Source: Cryobacterium tepidiphilum
GTDB taxonomy: Bacteria; Actinomycetota; Actinomycetes; Actinomycetales; Microbacteriaceae
DNA: 60,048 bases
Reading direction: 5' to 3'
Assembly: GCF_003716325.1 (NCBI RefSeq)
Contig: NZ_RDSR01000020.1
Coordinates: 1 to 60,048 of the forward strand
Shown here one piece after another: positions 25,801 through 37,026 of this stretch (its first letter is position 1; each line of letters opens with the position of its first letter). Below the pieces are notes generated by a model. It saw only the letters and a program-made list of their open reading frames with translations, had not been told where the DNA came from and did no database searches. Made by a program: the position numbers and the translations under genes.

Positions 25801-25937
25801 AGTACGGTTGGGAACAAAGCAAGTTCGGTTACCCGACGAGTGACCCGAAGCCCTATCAGGACGGAGTGAGCCAGACGTTCGAACATGGCACCATTGCTTG
25901 GACTCCGACGGCAGGCGCACGTGTCCTGGCTCCCTGA
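22863..25937 (+). CDS. Large secreted LGFP-repeat protein with lysozyme-like N-terminal domain
   Basis: 1024 residues from GTG 22863. This start gives a good signal peptide (residues 1-35), while an in-frame GTG at 22827 only adds an acidic extension. Residues about 40-280 are a cysteine-rich domain with QALVVLLQKEQGLVTDDW and GFFNQVYKGAWALKRY, reminiscent of lytic-enzyme folds, where the glutamate after QK might be catalytic. Residues about 290-1024 are some fourteen LGFP-type repeats alternating two versions (FGAPxxxxRxLxxGGxVQNFexGNIYWK and LGYPxSDxxxxxxGxWQeFEhGxI). LGFP repeats are thought to bind envelope glycans. Base composition is more AT-rich than in the flanks. It is probably wall-associated. 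Confidence 0.8.
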   Translation: MTLPFRRALTLILATSLAVSGLTAIQLLANSDDSASAVDAHDFDPGEIISDAVFYNTSTMTASSIQSFLNSKVRTCRDGYTCLKDYKQTTRTIPADPMCKKYVGASSERASTIIYKVSQACGINPQALVVLLQKEQGLVTDDWPSAGQYETATGYACPDTAPCNAEYFGFFNQVYKGAWALKRYTMPPGTGPGTEWYSDYSYQYWPGETSRVLYNPSSSCGSSSVFIKNKATTSLYWYTPYQPNNAALDAGYGLGNGCSAYGNRNFFLYFSDWFGSVRYNVGSQFATYYASIGGVNSPLGGATGPARTLSSGGSVQSFANGALYQKSGLGVHAILEPFLTTWGETGWENGALGYAISDIIQTSAGPWQKFEHGGIYQNSRGATYPVRGAIYSYYDSIDGITSEFGAPRGAERSLASGGAVQNFENGNVYWKSGIGAHPMSEPIQTTWKESGWESGPFGYPSSDVQENAAGMWQEFEDGLIYLTSNGQVLRVKDPTYSAYASVGGVVGAFGAPIRDVRALSSGGTVQNFRSGNIYWKDGLGAHPISGAIQSAWKDTGWEAGPFGYPVSDVHQDATGTWQLFEHGVIHVSTTGQVRSVLEPIFSSYSASGGVLGPLGLPSSAAQSLADGGSAQTFAKGEIYWKEGLGAHSISGAILTSWKNGGGAGGTLGYPVSDLHKDKTGSWQEFEGGIVFQSATGDVSQVHGETYDYYDSIGGVNGSFGAPLGSARTLSTGGTVQNFERGNIYWKKGIGAHPITEPIQSAWKSIGWEAGRLGYPIGEPAALAGGGVSQQFEAGSIFAAQGHSAILDGDSAAEYVAHGGPTGEFGWPVNARHCGLKDNGCVQTFQGAYLYETSATGAHFIPSAIGAVWKVPAWENGPLGYPTGGALTIAANGGGASQEFQGGRVYAPNGKTGRVALNGPVLTKYIASAGPGGVLAWPTSAGRCGLTRSGCVQSFQKGYLYWTTATGAHIVDVRIGKLWAQYGWEQSKFGYPTSDPKPYQDGVSQTFEHGTIAWTPTAGARVLAP

Positions 25938-25998
25938 GCCGATCTGAATTGGGCGAAGGCTCGTACCGTCATGCTCGACCAATGAAGGGCGACCCGAA

Positions 25999-28380
25999 AT
26001 GTTCCTGTCGTTACCGCCGAGGCAAAGGCTGAGGCGAGAACTGCGCCGGCGGCTGCCGTTTACGCCTCCGCTCGTGACTGTCGTCGTACCGTTCTTCAAC
26101 GTGAAGTCCTACCTTGAGGAGTGCGTGGACTCGATCCTCAGGCAGACACTCACCGACCTCGAAGTGATCCTCGTGGACGACGGTTCCACAGATGGCTCGC
26201 ACGACATTGCAGCGCGCTACGTCGGGAAGGATAAACGCGTACGTTTGGTAGCGCAGGCCAATCAAGGTCCCGGAGCTGCGCGCAACGCGGGAGTCGCCCA
26301 TGCACGCGGCACGTATCTGACCTTCGTCGATTCTGACGACCGGCTGCCTCCTGACGCTCTCGCCATATTGGTCGACTCAGCAAGGGGGAACAATGCGAAC
26401 ATCGCCGCTGGCGCAATCCGTCGGTTCAACTCGACGCGCAGTTGGGTCCCGGCATGGGCCAAGAATGTGCACTCTGACGCGCTCCATGGAGTGCAATTGG
26501 CCCAGTTCCCTAGTCTGCTGAGAAACAACTATCCCGTCGCGAAGGTTTACAAGCGACAGTTCTGGCTCAGTCAAGAATTGTCGTTTCGCACGGGAGTGAT
26601 TTACGAGGACCAGCCGCTGATCGCCCAGATGCTTTCGCGCGCCGGCAGCATCAACGTCGTGCCGGACGTTGTATACGACTATCGGGCTCGTGAAGATCGC
26701 TCCTCCATCAGTCAACGGCCGGAAGAGGTCAAGGACCTGCGGGATCGTACAGAGGCTTGGCAGCTCACGTTGGACGCATTACGCGCTGAAGCGGATGCGC
26801 CCGTGTTGGAGGGCTGGTATGAAACGGTCTATGGCACGCACTTCCACTGGTACTTGAACAACCAGTCGATATCCGATGCCGGATATTGGCAAATCTTGAG
26901 TACCAGCGCTCAGTCGCTTCTCCGTTATGAGCCACCCGGCCTTCTCGACAAACTCTCCCCAGAGAAGAGGGTCGCTGTGCGGCTTCTGCAGGAGAACCGT
27001 CACCAGGCTTTTCTGGACTTTCGGGAATCTGGAGGTTACGAACTCAGCAACTTCGGCACTCGGATCACACCGATCGGCATAGAGCACTCTCTCCCGCTCT
27101 CGGCTGACGCGGTATCGGCGCTTCCACAGAATGCCCTCGTCTCTTTCCCCGAACAACTGGAATTGCGACAAGAAGTTATCCGGGGCCAATGGGATCTCGG
27201 CGCCGGACCCGTTCAGCTGCGGCTATCCGGCTTCGCCTACATCGACTACGTCGATCTAGCCGATGTCGAAACTCGCGTCGAGCTATTCGCAACGCACAAG
27301 CGCTCGGGTGAAATCCTCGCCGCCCACGTTGAAAAGTCTGATGACGCCTTGCTCCGCCCAGCCCAACATCCGGCGGGCTTCGACATCGATGGTTCGGGCT
27401 ACGTCGCTTCCTTCGAGCTCGGCGGCCCCACGCGGCTGTCGCTCGGTTCGTGGACTTTCTCGATCCGGGTGACATCGGGACGCTTCACCGTCACGGAGCC
27501 TCTGCGGAACCTCTCCGCGAAGGCGGGCTTCGTCGAAGAGGCTTCGCGAATCATCGACGATCATGTGCGCATCCGCGTCGCGAGCAATGCGAACCGGCAC
27601 GTCGGAGTTTCACTTCTCGTCGACGAGCCCAAGTTCATCGTCTACAGTGTGCGCTCAACGGGGAGGGATGTGACGATGGCCTTCCGCGCAGGGTGGCCAT
27701 TGCCACCTACAGTTATGCTCTCAGCGGGTCGAACCAAGCTGGCCCACACGCGCGCTCACCGCGGCCGCGACGGCAACTTCCAGGTCTCGGTGACGCTTCC
27801 CGAAAACGAATCGGGGCGCAGACGTTCCTGGGAGGTGGGAGTACGTGACGTTTTCGGGCGCTTTGTTCCGCTCGTCTGCAGTGCGGGCCTCAATCCGACG
27901 AAACACAGCGGCATCGGTAAGATTCACGTCGGACCGACGCCCACCGGGGGCCTCAGAATCGATGACTGTCCTCATGGCTACATTCGAATCGAAGCCGTTA
28001 CGGCCTTAGACGACCATTCCCTTGAAGTCTCAGGAGACGTGCACCCGGCCGCCGGATGGAGCGGCTACGAGCTTGAGTGCGAGAACGCTGAAATCGCAGC
28101 TGCTTCTGGCCTCACTCGCGATCCACTCACTGTTCAAGGACGGTTCAGAGCGGACCCGCTCCACCCGGGTGGCCATCCAGCCGTAAGCACGACTGTGACC
28201 GGTTTGGCGCAAGGCCCTGACGGGCGACGTTCAGCAGTGCCGGTTATCCTAGGCCGAGGCGTGTTGGACGAACTTCCGCTACTCGTTCCCGGCTCTGGCC
28301 TCATCGCCCAACGAGCCAAGGGAAGAAGCCTGTCACTACGACTGACCAAAGCATCCCACTCGGAAGGAACAAGAGTTTGA
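25999..28380 (+). CDS. GT2-family glycosyltransferase with long C-terminal region
   Basis: 793 residues. The GT-A domain occupies about residues 22-260: VTVVVPFFNVKSYLEECVDSIL, VDDGSTDGS, and the catalytic TFVDSDDRL. The remaining 500 residues have beta-rich segments and no membrane helices, similar in size to the C-terminal modules that follow GT2 domains in teichoic acid glycosyltransferases. Its TGA stop overlaps the TTG start of the next gene by four bases, so the two are coupled. Codon use is less GC-biased than in the window's housekeeping genes. It probably decorates or extends a polyol-phosphate chain. Confidence 0.82.
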   Translation: MFLSLPPRQRLRRELRRRLPFTPPLVTVVVPFFNVKSYLEECVDSILRQTLTDLEVILVDDGSTDGSHDIAARYVGKDKRVRLVAQANQGPGAARNAGVAHARGTYLTFVDSDDRLPPDALAILVDSARGNNANIAAGAIRRFNSTRSWVPAWAKNVHSDALHGVQLAQFPSLLRNNYPVAKVYKRQFWLSQELSFRTGVIYEDQPLIAQMLSRAGSINVVPDVVYDYRAREDRSSISQRPEEVKDLRDRTEAWQLTLDALRAEADAPVLEGWYETVYGTHFHWYLNNQSISDAGYWQILSTSAQSLLRYEPPGLLDKLSPEKRVAVRLLQENRHQAFLDFRESGGYELSNFGTRITPIGIEHSLPLSADAVSALPQNALVSFPEQLELRQEVIRGQWDLGAGPVQLRLSGFAYIDYVDLADVETRVELFATHKRSGEILAAHVEKSDDALLRPAQHPAGFDIDGSGYVASFELGGPTRLSLGSWTFSIRVTSGRFTVTEPLRNLSAKAGFVEEASRIIDDHVRIRVASNANRHVGVSLLVDEPKFIVYSVRSTGRDVTMAFRAGWPLPPTVMLSAGRTKLAHTRAHRGRDGNFQVSVTLPENESGRRRSWEVGVRDVFGRFVPLVCSAGLNPTKHSGIGKIHVGPTPTGGLRIDDCPHGYIRIEAVTALDDHSLEVSGDVHPAAGWSGYELECENAEIAAASGLTRDPLTVQGRFRADPLHPGGHPAVSTTVTGLAQGPDGRRSAVPVILGRGVLDELPLLVPGSGLIAQRAKGRSLSLRLTKASHSEGTRV

Positions 28381-31058
28381 GGGAAAAGCTGTTCACGGTA
28401 ATTTCACCGGTCTACAACGTCGGGAAGTACCTGCCGGACTACTTCGAATCCCTTGAGGCCCAAACGGTCGGCATCGAAAATCTCGAGATTATCCTCGTCG
28501 ACGATGGCTCCGTCGACGATTCACTTTCGCGCTGTCAGGCGTTCGCCGAGACGCATCCAAACAGCGTGCGTGTGATTCACAAGGAAAACGGGGGGCAGGC
28601 TTCCGCCAGGAACCTGGGCCTTGAACTCGCGTCGACACCCTGGATTTGCTTCCCCGATCCGGATGACGTCCTGAGCGACAACTTCTTCGAGGCCATTCAC
28701 GACTTCATGGAGAAGCCAGGAAACGAACGAACGGCGCTCTTCGCTGGTCACATCATCATCTGGGACGAACGGACGGGGCGACGACGAGATTCACACGCGA
28801 CGAGTTTCCGATTCGCAGGCGGAAACTCGACGACGAACCTCGAGGGCAAGCCGAACTTCATCCACGGCAATGCTGTGATGAGCTTCTTCAAACGTGACCT
28901 CATCTCCCAGGCAGGGCTCCGGTTCGACGAGCGCCTTCGCACGCGATTCGAAGACGGAAGTTTCATCGCTCAATATCTCCTCGAGGCTGACGAGCCCATC
29001 CTTGGCTTGGTCGATGACGCTCGATACTTCTACCGCAGACGTGCCGAGGGCAACTCGACCAATCAGACCTCCCATGGAGATCCGCGCAGTTACACCGATG
29101 TGCCCGAGTACGGCTGGCTGACTGTGCTGAAAATCGCTAAAGAACGTAAAGGCTACGTCCCTCGCTGGCTGCAGTGGTACATCGTCTACGACATCGCCTG
29201 GCTCTTCAAGGAAGACGTGGGGACGAAGATCCCGACTCGAACGCTCACAGCCGATGTACTCTCAACATTTCACGCACTCGTGCGTCAGGTGATGGGGTAC
29301 ATCGAGCCAGAAGCAGTCCTCGGGTTCGACATGATGGGTGTTCCAGCGTGGACGCGTGAAGCCCTGACCTTCGCCTACCGTCAGGAATCGTACGTCGGCC
29401 CCGTGTCGATGGGGCCTCCCGATGCCTCAAGGAACCTCATCCGCATCAGCTATCGATTCAAGGGTGACCTGCCCGAGGAGACGATCTTCGTCAGGGGCAA
29501 ACGCGTTGAGCCGCGGTACGCCAAGACTCAGCTTCTCGAAGTCCTCGGGGACGTCGTCTTGAAGGAGCGTCATCTGTGGGTGTCGTCCCTCGGGGTCATC
29601 CGGTTCGAATTGAATGGCCGCATCCAACGTCTGCTCAATGTAGAAACGGGCGGGACTACCTATAAGTTCCGTCGCGCGCAGGTGGAGTCTGCCGAGCAGG
29701 AGCTCGCACGCGGCGGCATCCCGCCGATCTTCCTCCAACGCAGAGTGAGCATGCGTGACCTGACCAGGCAGAGGCTCAGGAACGTTCTTCGCTGGGGCAA
29801 GCGCACACTTCGCAAGCCCAGCATCTACGATCTGTCCCTCGCCGCTGCGCTGCGGCTCATCCCGATCCGTCGAGCGTACGCCGGCGCCTGGGTGCTGATG
29901 GACCGTGAGTTCCAGGCGAACGACAGCGCCGAGGAACTGTACCGATGGATCCGGGCACATCAGCCGGACACCAAGATGAGGTTTGTGATCCGGAAGGAGT
30001 CCGCGGAGTGGGCACGCTTGAAGCGTGACGGCTTTGAGCTTGTCGACTACGGATCGTACCGTTGGAAGCTCCTCATGCTTCTAGCCGGGCACGTCATCTC
30101 CAGCCACATCGACGTGTACATCTCGAATCCCCTGCCGAGCCGCCGCTATGGACGGCCGCAATGGAAGCTGTCGTTCCTGCAACACGGGATCATCAAGGGC
30201 GACCTCTCTCCGTGGTTGAACCGGAAGAACATTGATTTCTTCCTCACGTCCACGAAAGACGAGTACGAGTACATCTCCGGTGAATCCCCCTTCAAGTTCA
30301 GCAAGAAAGAGGTGCGGCTTACCGGCTTGCCCCGCCATGATGCACTTCTTCAGAAGAGCATGGAGATCGAACCCAGCGAAGTCAATCAGGTCCTGATTGC
30401 TCCCACCTGGCGGCAGTATCTCAGCGGACGCATCATCAGCACTTCCGTGCGCGAGCAGAACGAGCAGTTCATGGAAAGCGACTACGCCAAGGCTTGGCAG
30501 TCTCTCGTGCAATCGGAGGAGCTCAGGGAGATCGCGTCAAAGCGCGGGCTGAAACTCGTCTTCATGCCGCACCCGAATATTCAGCCATATCTAGGGAACT
30601 TTGCTGTTCCCGACTGGGTGGAGACCAGGCACTACGGCGACGTTGATGTTCAGGATGTCGTGCGCCGCACGGCAGTCATGATCACTGACTACTCATCGAT
30701 TGCATTCAACATGGCGTACCTGTACCGGCCCGCGGTCTACTACCAATTCGACAAGAGCCAGTACGAAGCGGAGCACATCGAAGGCAAGGGATATTACGAG
30801 TACGAACGTGACGGATTCGGGCCTGTGTCCTCGGATCTTCAGGGCGTTCTGAAGGGTCTGGATTCGCTCCTGTCCGAACCTAAGGTGGCGGAGGAATACG
30901 CCGAGCGAGCGCGGCGCACCTTCCCGGTCAGGGACGGCAAGAATTCGGAACGCGTCTTCAATGCGATCAAAGACCTGGAACGCCCCTTGTCGTTCCAGGA
31001 GGGTTCAGTGCGCGCGGAGACCGACGCGTGGGATTTTGGCGCTGCACTCGATCATTAG
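28377..31058 (+). CDS. GT2 glycosyltransferase fused to a TagF-like polyol-phosphate polymerase
   Basis: 893 residues with a rare TTG start, supported by GGAAGGA about 9 bases upstream and by the four-base overlap with the previous gene. Residues about 5-230 are GT2 (VISPVYNVGKYLPDYFESL, VDDGSVDDS, FPDPDDVLS). Residues about 480-860 are a CDP-glycerol/ribitol phosphotransferase domain (LQHGIIKGD, IAPTWRQYLSG, FMPHPN, ITDYSSIAFNMAYLYRPAVYYQFD). One polypeptide could therefore both glycosylate and polymerise the chain, as in several teichoic acid clusters. It acts on the cytosolic membrane face on lipid-linked substrate. Confidence 0.87.
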   Translation: MREKLFTVISPVYNVGKYLPDYFESLEAQTVGIENLEIILVDDGSVDDSLSRCQAFAETHPNSVRVIHKENGGQASARNLGLELASTPWICFPDPDDVLSDNFFEAIHDFMEKPGNERTALFAGHIIIWDERTGRRRDSHATSFRFAGGNSTTNLEGKPNFIHGNAVMSFFKRDLISQAGLRFDERLRTRFEDGSFIAQYLLEADEPILGLVDDARYFYRRRAEGNSTNQTSHGDPRSYTDVPEYGWLTVLKIAKERKGYVPRWLQWYIVYDIAWLFKEDVGTKIPTRTLTADVLSTFHALVRQVMGYIEPEAVLGFDMMGVPAWTREALTFAYRQESYVGPVSMGPPDASRNLIRISYRFKGDLPEETIFVRGKRVEPRYAKTQLLEVLGDVVLKERHLWVSSLGVIRFELNGRIQRLLNVETGGTTYKFRRAQVESAEQELARGGIPPIFLQRRVSMRDLTRQRLRNVLRWGKRTLRKPSIYDLSLAAALRLIPIRRAYAGAWVLMDREFQANDSAEELYRWIRAHQPDTKMRFVIRKESAEWARLKRDGFELVDYGSYRWKLLMLLAGHVISSHIDVYISNPLPSRRYGRPQWKLSFLQHGIIKGDLSPWLNRKNIDFFLTSTKDEYEYISGESPFKFSKKEVRLTGLPRHDALLQKSMEIEPSEVNQVLIAPTWRQYLSGRIISTSVREQNEQFMESDYAKAWQSLVQSEELREIASKRGLKLVFMPHPNIQPYLGNFAVPDWVETRHYGDVDVQDVVRRTAVMITDYSSIAFNMAYLYRPAVYYQFDKSQYEAEHIEGKGYYEYERDGFGPVSSDLQGVLKGLDSLLSEPKVAEEYAERARRTFPVRDGKNSERVFNAIKDLERPLSFQEGSVRAETDAWDFGAALDH

Positions 31059-31097
31059 GAATGCGATAAGGGCATTGGCTAAGGGGCAACTGCCGGA

Positions 31098-32159
31098 ATG
31101 ACTGAAGAATCGAGCGCGCGAGGCGCAAATGGACGCGCCAAGGCGCGAGACCCCTATCTCGACAACGCCAAGGTGCTCCTGATCGTCCTGGTCGTCGTCG
31201 GCCACCTGCTCGAGCGCATCGCGTATTCCGGCGTCGCCGATGGCCTCTACACGTGGATTTACAGCTTCCACATGCCGGCGTTCGTGTTCGTGTCGGGCTA
31301 CCTGTCCCGGCGCTTCGAGCCGACGATGTCCCGGTCGCGCTCCCTGATCACGTCGCTCCTTGTGCCGTACCTGGTCTTCCAGGTCGTCCTCTCGCTCGAG
31401 GACTGGCTGCTCCGCGGCAACCATCTGGTCCTCGACCCCTTCGTTCCCCGGTTCGCCCTGTGGTACCTGCTGGCGCTGTTCGCTTGGCGGCTCCTCATCC
31501 CCGTGCTGCGGAGCATCCCGCACCCGCTGCTCTGGTCGGTCGTCGCGTCGGTGGTGTCGGTCGTCTACGGCGGACTCGACCAGGAGCTGTCGCTGGCGCG
31601 CATCCTCTCCTTCCTCCCCTACTTCACTCTCGGCGTGCTGACGACCCCCGAGAGGATCGAGGCGTTCAAGGATGCGACCGCACGCCTGCGGGTGCGGGTT
31701 CCGGCGGTACTCCTCCTCGTCGCTTCGCTCGTGGTCGCCTACCTGCTGCGGGACGACATCCCGCGCCGGTGGCTGTACATGTACGGACAGACCGACGAGG
31801 TGACCTTCACAAACCTAGAGAACATGGTGATCCGGCTCGCCGTCCTGGCGATGGCCACGGTCGCGATGGCGTGCTTCCTGGCCGTCGTCCCGCGCCGACG
31901 CACCTTCTTCACTCCACTGGGCAATGCGACCCTGTACGTGTACCTGCTCCAGGCCGCCGTGATCTACCCGCTCCAGCCGCTTATCGGCGAATGGGGCGGC
32001 TGGACGGCCCCCATGGTTGCCGTCCTGGTCGCCGGCGGAGTCGCGCTGGCGCTGCTGCTCGGCAGCCGACCCGTGCAGAAGCTCACCGCGTGGGTGGTCG
32101 ATCCCGTCAACACCGCCGCTCGCAGGCGATCCGGGGCGGCCGCGGGTGCTGCCGGCTGA
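31098..32159 (+). CDS. Acyltransferase family 3 membrane protein
   Basis: 353 residues with about ten membrane helices. The start DPYLDNAKVLLIVLVVVGHLLE carries the conserved early aspartate and histidine of acyltransferase-3 proteins (OatA/NolL type), followed by SFHMPAFVFVSGYLSRR. There is no C-terminal esterase domain. Such proteins O-acylate surface sugars across the membrane. It follows the TagF-like gene by 39 bases and precedes GlfT2, so the likely substrate is a teichoic acid or galactan sugar. A second, unrelated-looking member lies at 38996-39976. Confidence 0.85.
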   Translation: MTEESSARGANGRAKARDPYLDNAKVLLIVLVVVGHLLERIAYSGVADGLYTWIYSFHMPAFVFVSGYLSRRFEPTMSRSRSLITSLLVPYLVFQVVLSLEDWLLRGNHLVLDPFVPRFALWYLLALFAWRLLIPVLRSIPHPLLWSVVASVVSVVYGGLDQELSLARILSFLPYFTLGVLTTPERIEAFKDATARLRVRVPAVLLLVASLVVAYLLRDDIPRRWLYMYGQTDEVTFTNLENMVIRLAVLAMATVAMACFLAVVPRRRTFFTPLGNATLYVYLLQAAVIYPLQPLIGEWGGWTAPMVAVLVAGGVALALLLGSRPVQKLTAWVVDPVNTAARRRSGAAAGAAG

Positions 32160-32216
32160 TCCGACGCGGAGCCGTGCACGCATGCGGTCCGCAGGACAGG
32201 CAGACTAGAAGGCACG

Positions 32217-34100
32217 ATGACATCTCCCTCCCCCGCTCTGCGCACCGTCCACCGCGTCGTGTTCCCCCTCGGGCATGCCGAGGAGGCGCTGCCGCTTTAC
32301 GTCCAGCCGTCGGCCAGCGGAGACCCGGTGGAAGGCGTCGAGATTACGGGACGGCACAGCGTCGCACTGACCTCGGAAAGCCCCGCCTCGTTCGGCACCT
32401 ACTTCAGTGCGTTTCCGGCGGCCTACTGGCAGAGGTGGACGGCTGTGGGAGGCGTGCGCCTCGAGGTGATGACCGTCGGCGACGGAACAATCACGGTGTA
32501 TCGCTCGGATGCCGAGGGCCGCCGGCACGTCGTCCGCACCTGCCCGGTGGCGGGATCAGGCGTCACCACGGTTGACCTGCCGCTCGCGGGCTTCGATGAC
32601 GGCGGCTGGTACTGGTTCGACCTTGAGGCGACGGGAACTCTCCGCCTGCAGCAGGCCGACTGGAGCGTGCGCGAGCCGGAGATCAGCACCGGCAAGCTAT
32701 CCATCGGCGTCACCACCTTCAACAAGCCGGACTTCTGCGTGGCCACACTGCAGGCCCTTGCGGGAACGCCCGAGCTGCTCCAGGAGATCGACCGCATTTT
32801 CATCGTCGACCAGGGTACCCGGAAGGTGGCGGACGAGCCCGCGTTCGCGGCTGTCGCGGCCTCGCTCGGCGACCGGCTCCAGATGGTCGACCAGGCGAAC
32901 CTGGGCGGATCCGGCGGCTTCTCGCGTGCCATGGCCGAGACTCTGGAGCGCGACGAGTCGGGTTTCCTCATGCTGCTCGACGATGACGTCGAGATCGAAC
33001 CCGAGGGAATCCTGCGTGCGTTGGCGTTCGCCCGTTCGTGTGAACAGGCGACCATCGTCGGCGGCCACATGCTCGACCTCAATGAACGCAGCGTCCTGCA
33101 CGCATACAGCGAGATCGTCGACCCCGTGCCGTTCATGTGGGGACCGCCCGACCGTGAGCACGAGCGCCATGACTTCCGCAGCTCTCCCCTCGTCGACACG
33201 CCGTGGCTGCACCGGCGCGAGGACAGCGATTTCAACGGCTGGTGGATGTGCCTCATCCCGAAGCAGGTCATCCGGCAGCTAGGTCTCTCCCTGCCGGTGT
33301 TCATCAAATGGGATGACGCAGAGTACGGGTTGCGGGCGAAGGCGGCCGGCCACCCCACTGTTTCCTTCCCGGGAGCGGCGCTCTGGCACGTCTCGTGGGT
33401 CGACAAGGACGACACGCTCGATTGGGGTGCGTACTTCCATGCACGCAATCGGCTCGTGACCGCGCTGCTCCACTCGGACCAGCCCGGCGGAGGCCGGCTC
33501 CTCAGCGAGTACCGCCGGCAAGACCTGAAGCACCTGCTCTCAATGCAGTATTACCCGGTGAACCTGCGCCACCAGGCCCTCCGCGACGTGCTGTCCGGGC
33601 CGGCTTCGCTCCATGCCGCCATGCACGGCAAGCTGGGCGAGCTGCGCGCGCAGGCCGCGTCGTTCCCGGAAATGCGTCGTTACGCGCCGGAGGACGCCCC
33701 CAGAAGCAACGAGGGGAAGCGCCGGTACCCGCCGACGGACGGCAAGGGCCCGCGTGGCCTAGCGCTGCTGGTCTTCACCGCCCGGGCCGCCGCCCGGCAC
33801 TGGTTCTCCAAGCCGGCTCCGGCCAATGTGGCGCACCCCCAGGTGGAGTTGAGCCGGCGTGACGCCACCTGGTGGCGCGTCCCCCGGCTGGACAGCGTGC
33901 TCATCGACGCCGCCGACGGCAGCGCCGCCTGGTACACGCGGGACCGCGCGCAGTTCCGCGCCCTGTGGTGGCAGAGCCTGCGGCTGCACCGGCGCATCGC
34001 GAAGCAGTGGGACGCGCTGCAGGCCGAGTACCGGCGTCAGGCCGCGAACATCACGTCCGTCGAGGCGTGGACCGAGACGTTCCGCGGTCCGCAGGCCTGA
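32217..34100 (+). CDS. glfT2: Galactofuranosyltransferase GlfT2-like
   Basis: 627 residues with the complete GlfT2 layout: N-terminal beta-barrel (about 1-150), GT-A domain starting SIGVTTFNKPDFCVATL, catalytic triple aspartate in LMLLDDDVEIEP, the second acidic site FIKWDDAEYGLRAK, the active-site histidine in ALWHVSWVDKDD, and a helical C-terminal region. In mycobacteria GlfT2 polymerises galactofuranose from UDP-Galf on a decaprenyl carrier. The neighbouring convergent glf gene (21-base gap) makes UDP-Galf, which strongly supports the assignment. Confidence 0.93.
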   Translation: MTSPSPALRTVHRVVFPLGHAEEALPLYVQPSASGDPVEGVEITGRHSVALTSESPASFGTYFSAFPAAYWQRWTAVGGVRLEVMTVGDGTITVYRSDAEGRRHVVRTCPVAGSGVTTVDLPLAGFDDGGWYWFDLEATGTLRLQQADWSVREPEISTGKLSIGVTTFNKPDFCVATLQALAGTPELLQEIDRIFIVDQGTRKVADEPAFAAVAASLGDRLQMVDQANLGGSGGFSRAMAETLERDESGFLMLLDDDVEIEPEGILRALAFARSCEQATIVGGHMLDLNERSVLHAYSEIVDPVPFMWGPPDREHERHDFRSSPLVDTPWLHRREDSDFNGWWMCLIPKQVIRQLGLSLPVFIKWDDAEYGLRAKAAGHPTVSFPGAALWHVSWVDKDDTLDWGAYFHARNRLVTALLHSDQPGGGRLLSEYRRQDLKHLLSMQYYPVNLRHQALRDVLSGPASLHAAMHGKLGELRAQAASFPEMRRYAPEDAPRSNEGKRRYPPTDGKGPRGLALLVFTARAAARHWFSKPAPANVAHPQVELSRRDATWWRVPRLDSVLIDAADGSAAWYTRDRAQFRALWWQSLRLHRRIAKQWDALQAEYRRQAANITSVEAWTETFRGPQA

Positions 34101-34121
34101 GCCCTCGGCATCCGTTGCCGG

Positions 34122-36041
<1,920 letters not shown>

Positions 36042-36042
<1 letters not shown>

Positions 36043-36911
36043 CACAGGTCCTGCGCAAATCGTCGTTCGAAACGGCGGAAGACGAGCTGGCCGATCGCGG
36101 TCACCACCAGGGCGATCACCAGGCCGATGAGCGAGTACTGAAGCAGATGGGGCGGCGGTTGGAGGCTGCCGTCAGAGGTGGAGAACCAGAACCCGTAGTG
36201 GAAGAGCTCGATCGCGGAGGTCAGCGGGTTCATCATGTAGATGCGCGTCAGCCAGTCCGGCATCACGGCCGCGATGCTCACGTAGCTGTAGAGAACCGGC
36301 GAAGCCCAGGTGGCGAACAGGCGGATGATCTCCACGAGGTTCTGCGCATCCCGGAATGACACGTTTACCGCACCGAAGATGAGGCCCAGGCCACTGGCCA
36401 GCAGGACGACGATCAAGGCCCCGAACAGGATTGCTCCCAGCTCGAGCAGGCTGGGCGTCCAGCCCGTGAGCGCGCTGACGACGACGAGCACGGCGACCTG
36501 GGGCAGGAAGTGCACGAAGGCGACGATCACGGCCGCTATCGGGAACATCTCCCGCGGCAGGTAGATCTTCTTGACCAAAGCCTTGTTGTCGACGATCGAC
36601 TTGGTGGCATTGGAGAATGCCTCATTGAAGAGGTTCACCATGATGATGCCGGCCAGGAGGTACACGGCGAAGTTGTCGATGCCGCGATTGCGCCCGAGCA
36701 CGATGCCCATGACGAAGTAGTAGATGAAGTACTGGGTCAGGGGCTTGACGTAGGACCAGCCCCACCCGAGGGCGGAGTTGCGGTACCTGGTCGAGACGCC
36801 CTTACGGACGAGGAGCCGGAGCAGGTACCTCCGGCGGAAGACGTCGAAGAGGCCGTTTCCCCGGCCGGGGACGGAGAAACCAGTCAGATCGACTGGCTCG
36901 GTTGCTGTCAC
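36042..36911 (-). CDS. ABC transporter permease, polysaccharide/teichoic acid export
   Basis: 289 residues with six membrane helices of the ABC-2 type and the export-family motif RYRNSALGWGWSYVKPLTQYFIYYFVMG near the N-terminus. GTG 36911 is chosen because it gives the normal N-terminus and has GAGAGAAAG upstream; reading further would cross non-coding bases. It is coupled to the ATPase gene by the overlapping stop and start. It resembles TagG/Wzm proteins that export wall teichoic acid or O-antigen on undecaprenyl phosphate. Confidence 0.92.
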
Positions 36912-37026
36912 GTTCCACGCTTTCTCTCGCAATAACGTCGGCGCTGACGCTGGTCGGCCCCTCCGCGATTCCGCGCAAGCCAGAGACAAGTGTAACGCCA
37001 CCCCCGGAACGACCCTGACAGAACGC

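Noticed and set aside
23700..25937. Short DNA tandem repeats or recombination cassettes in the LGFP gene
   Set aside because: The repetition is at protein level; nucleotide identity between units is only moderate.
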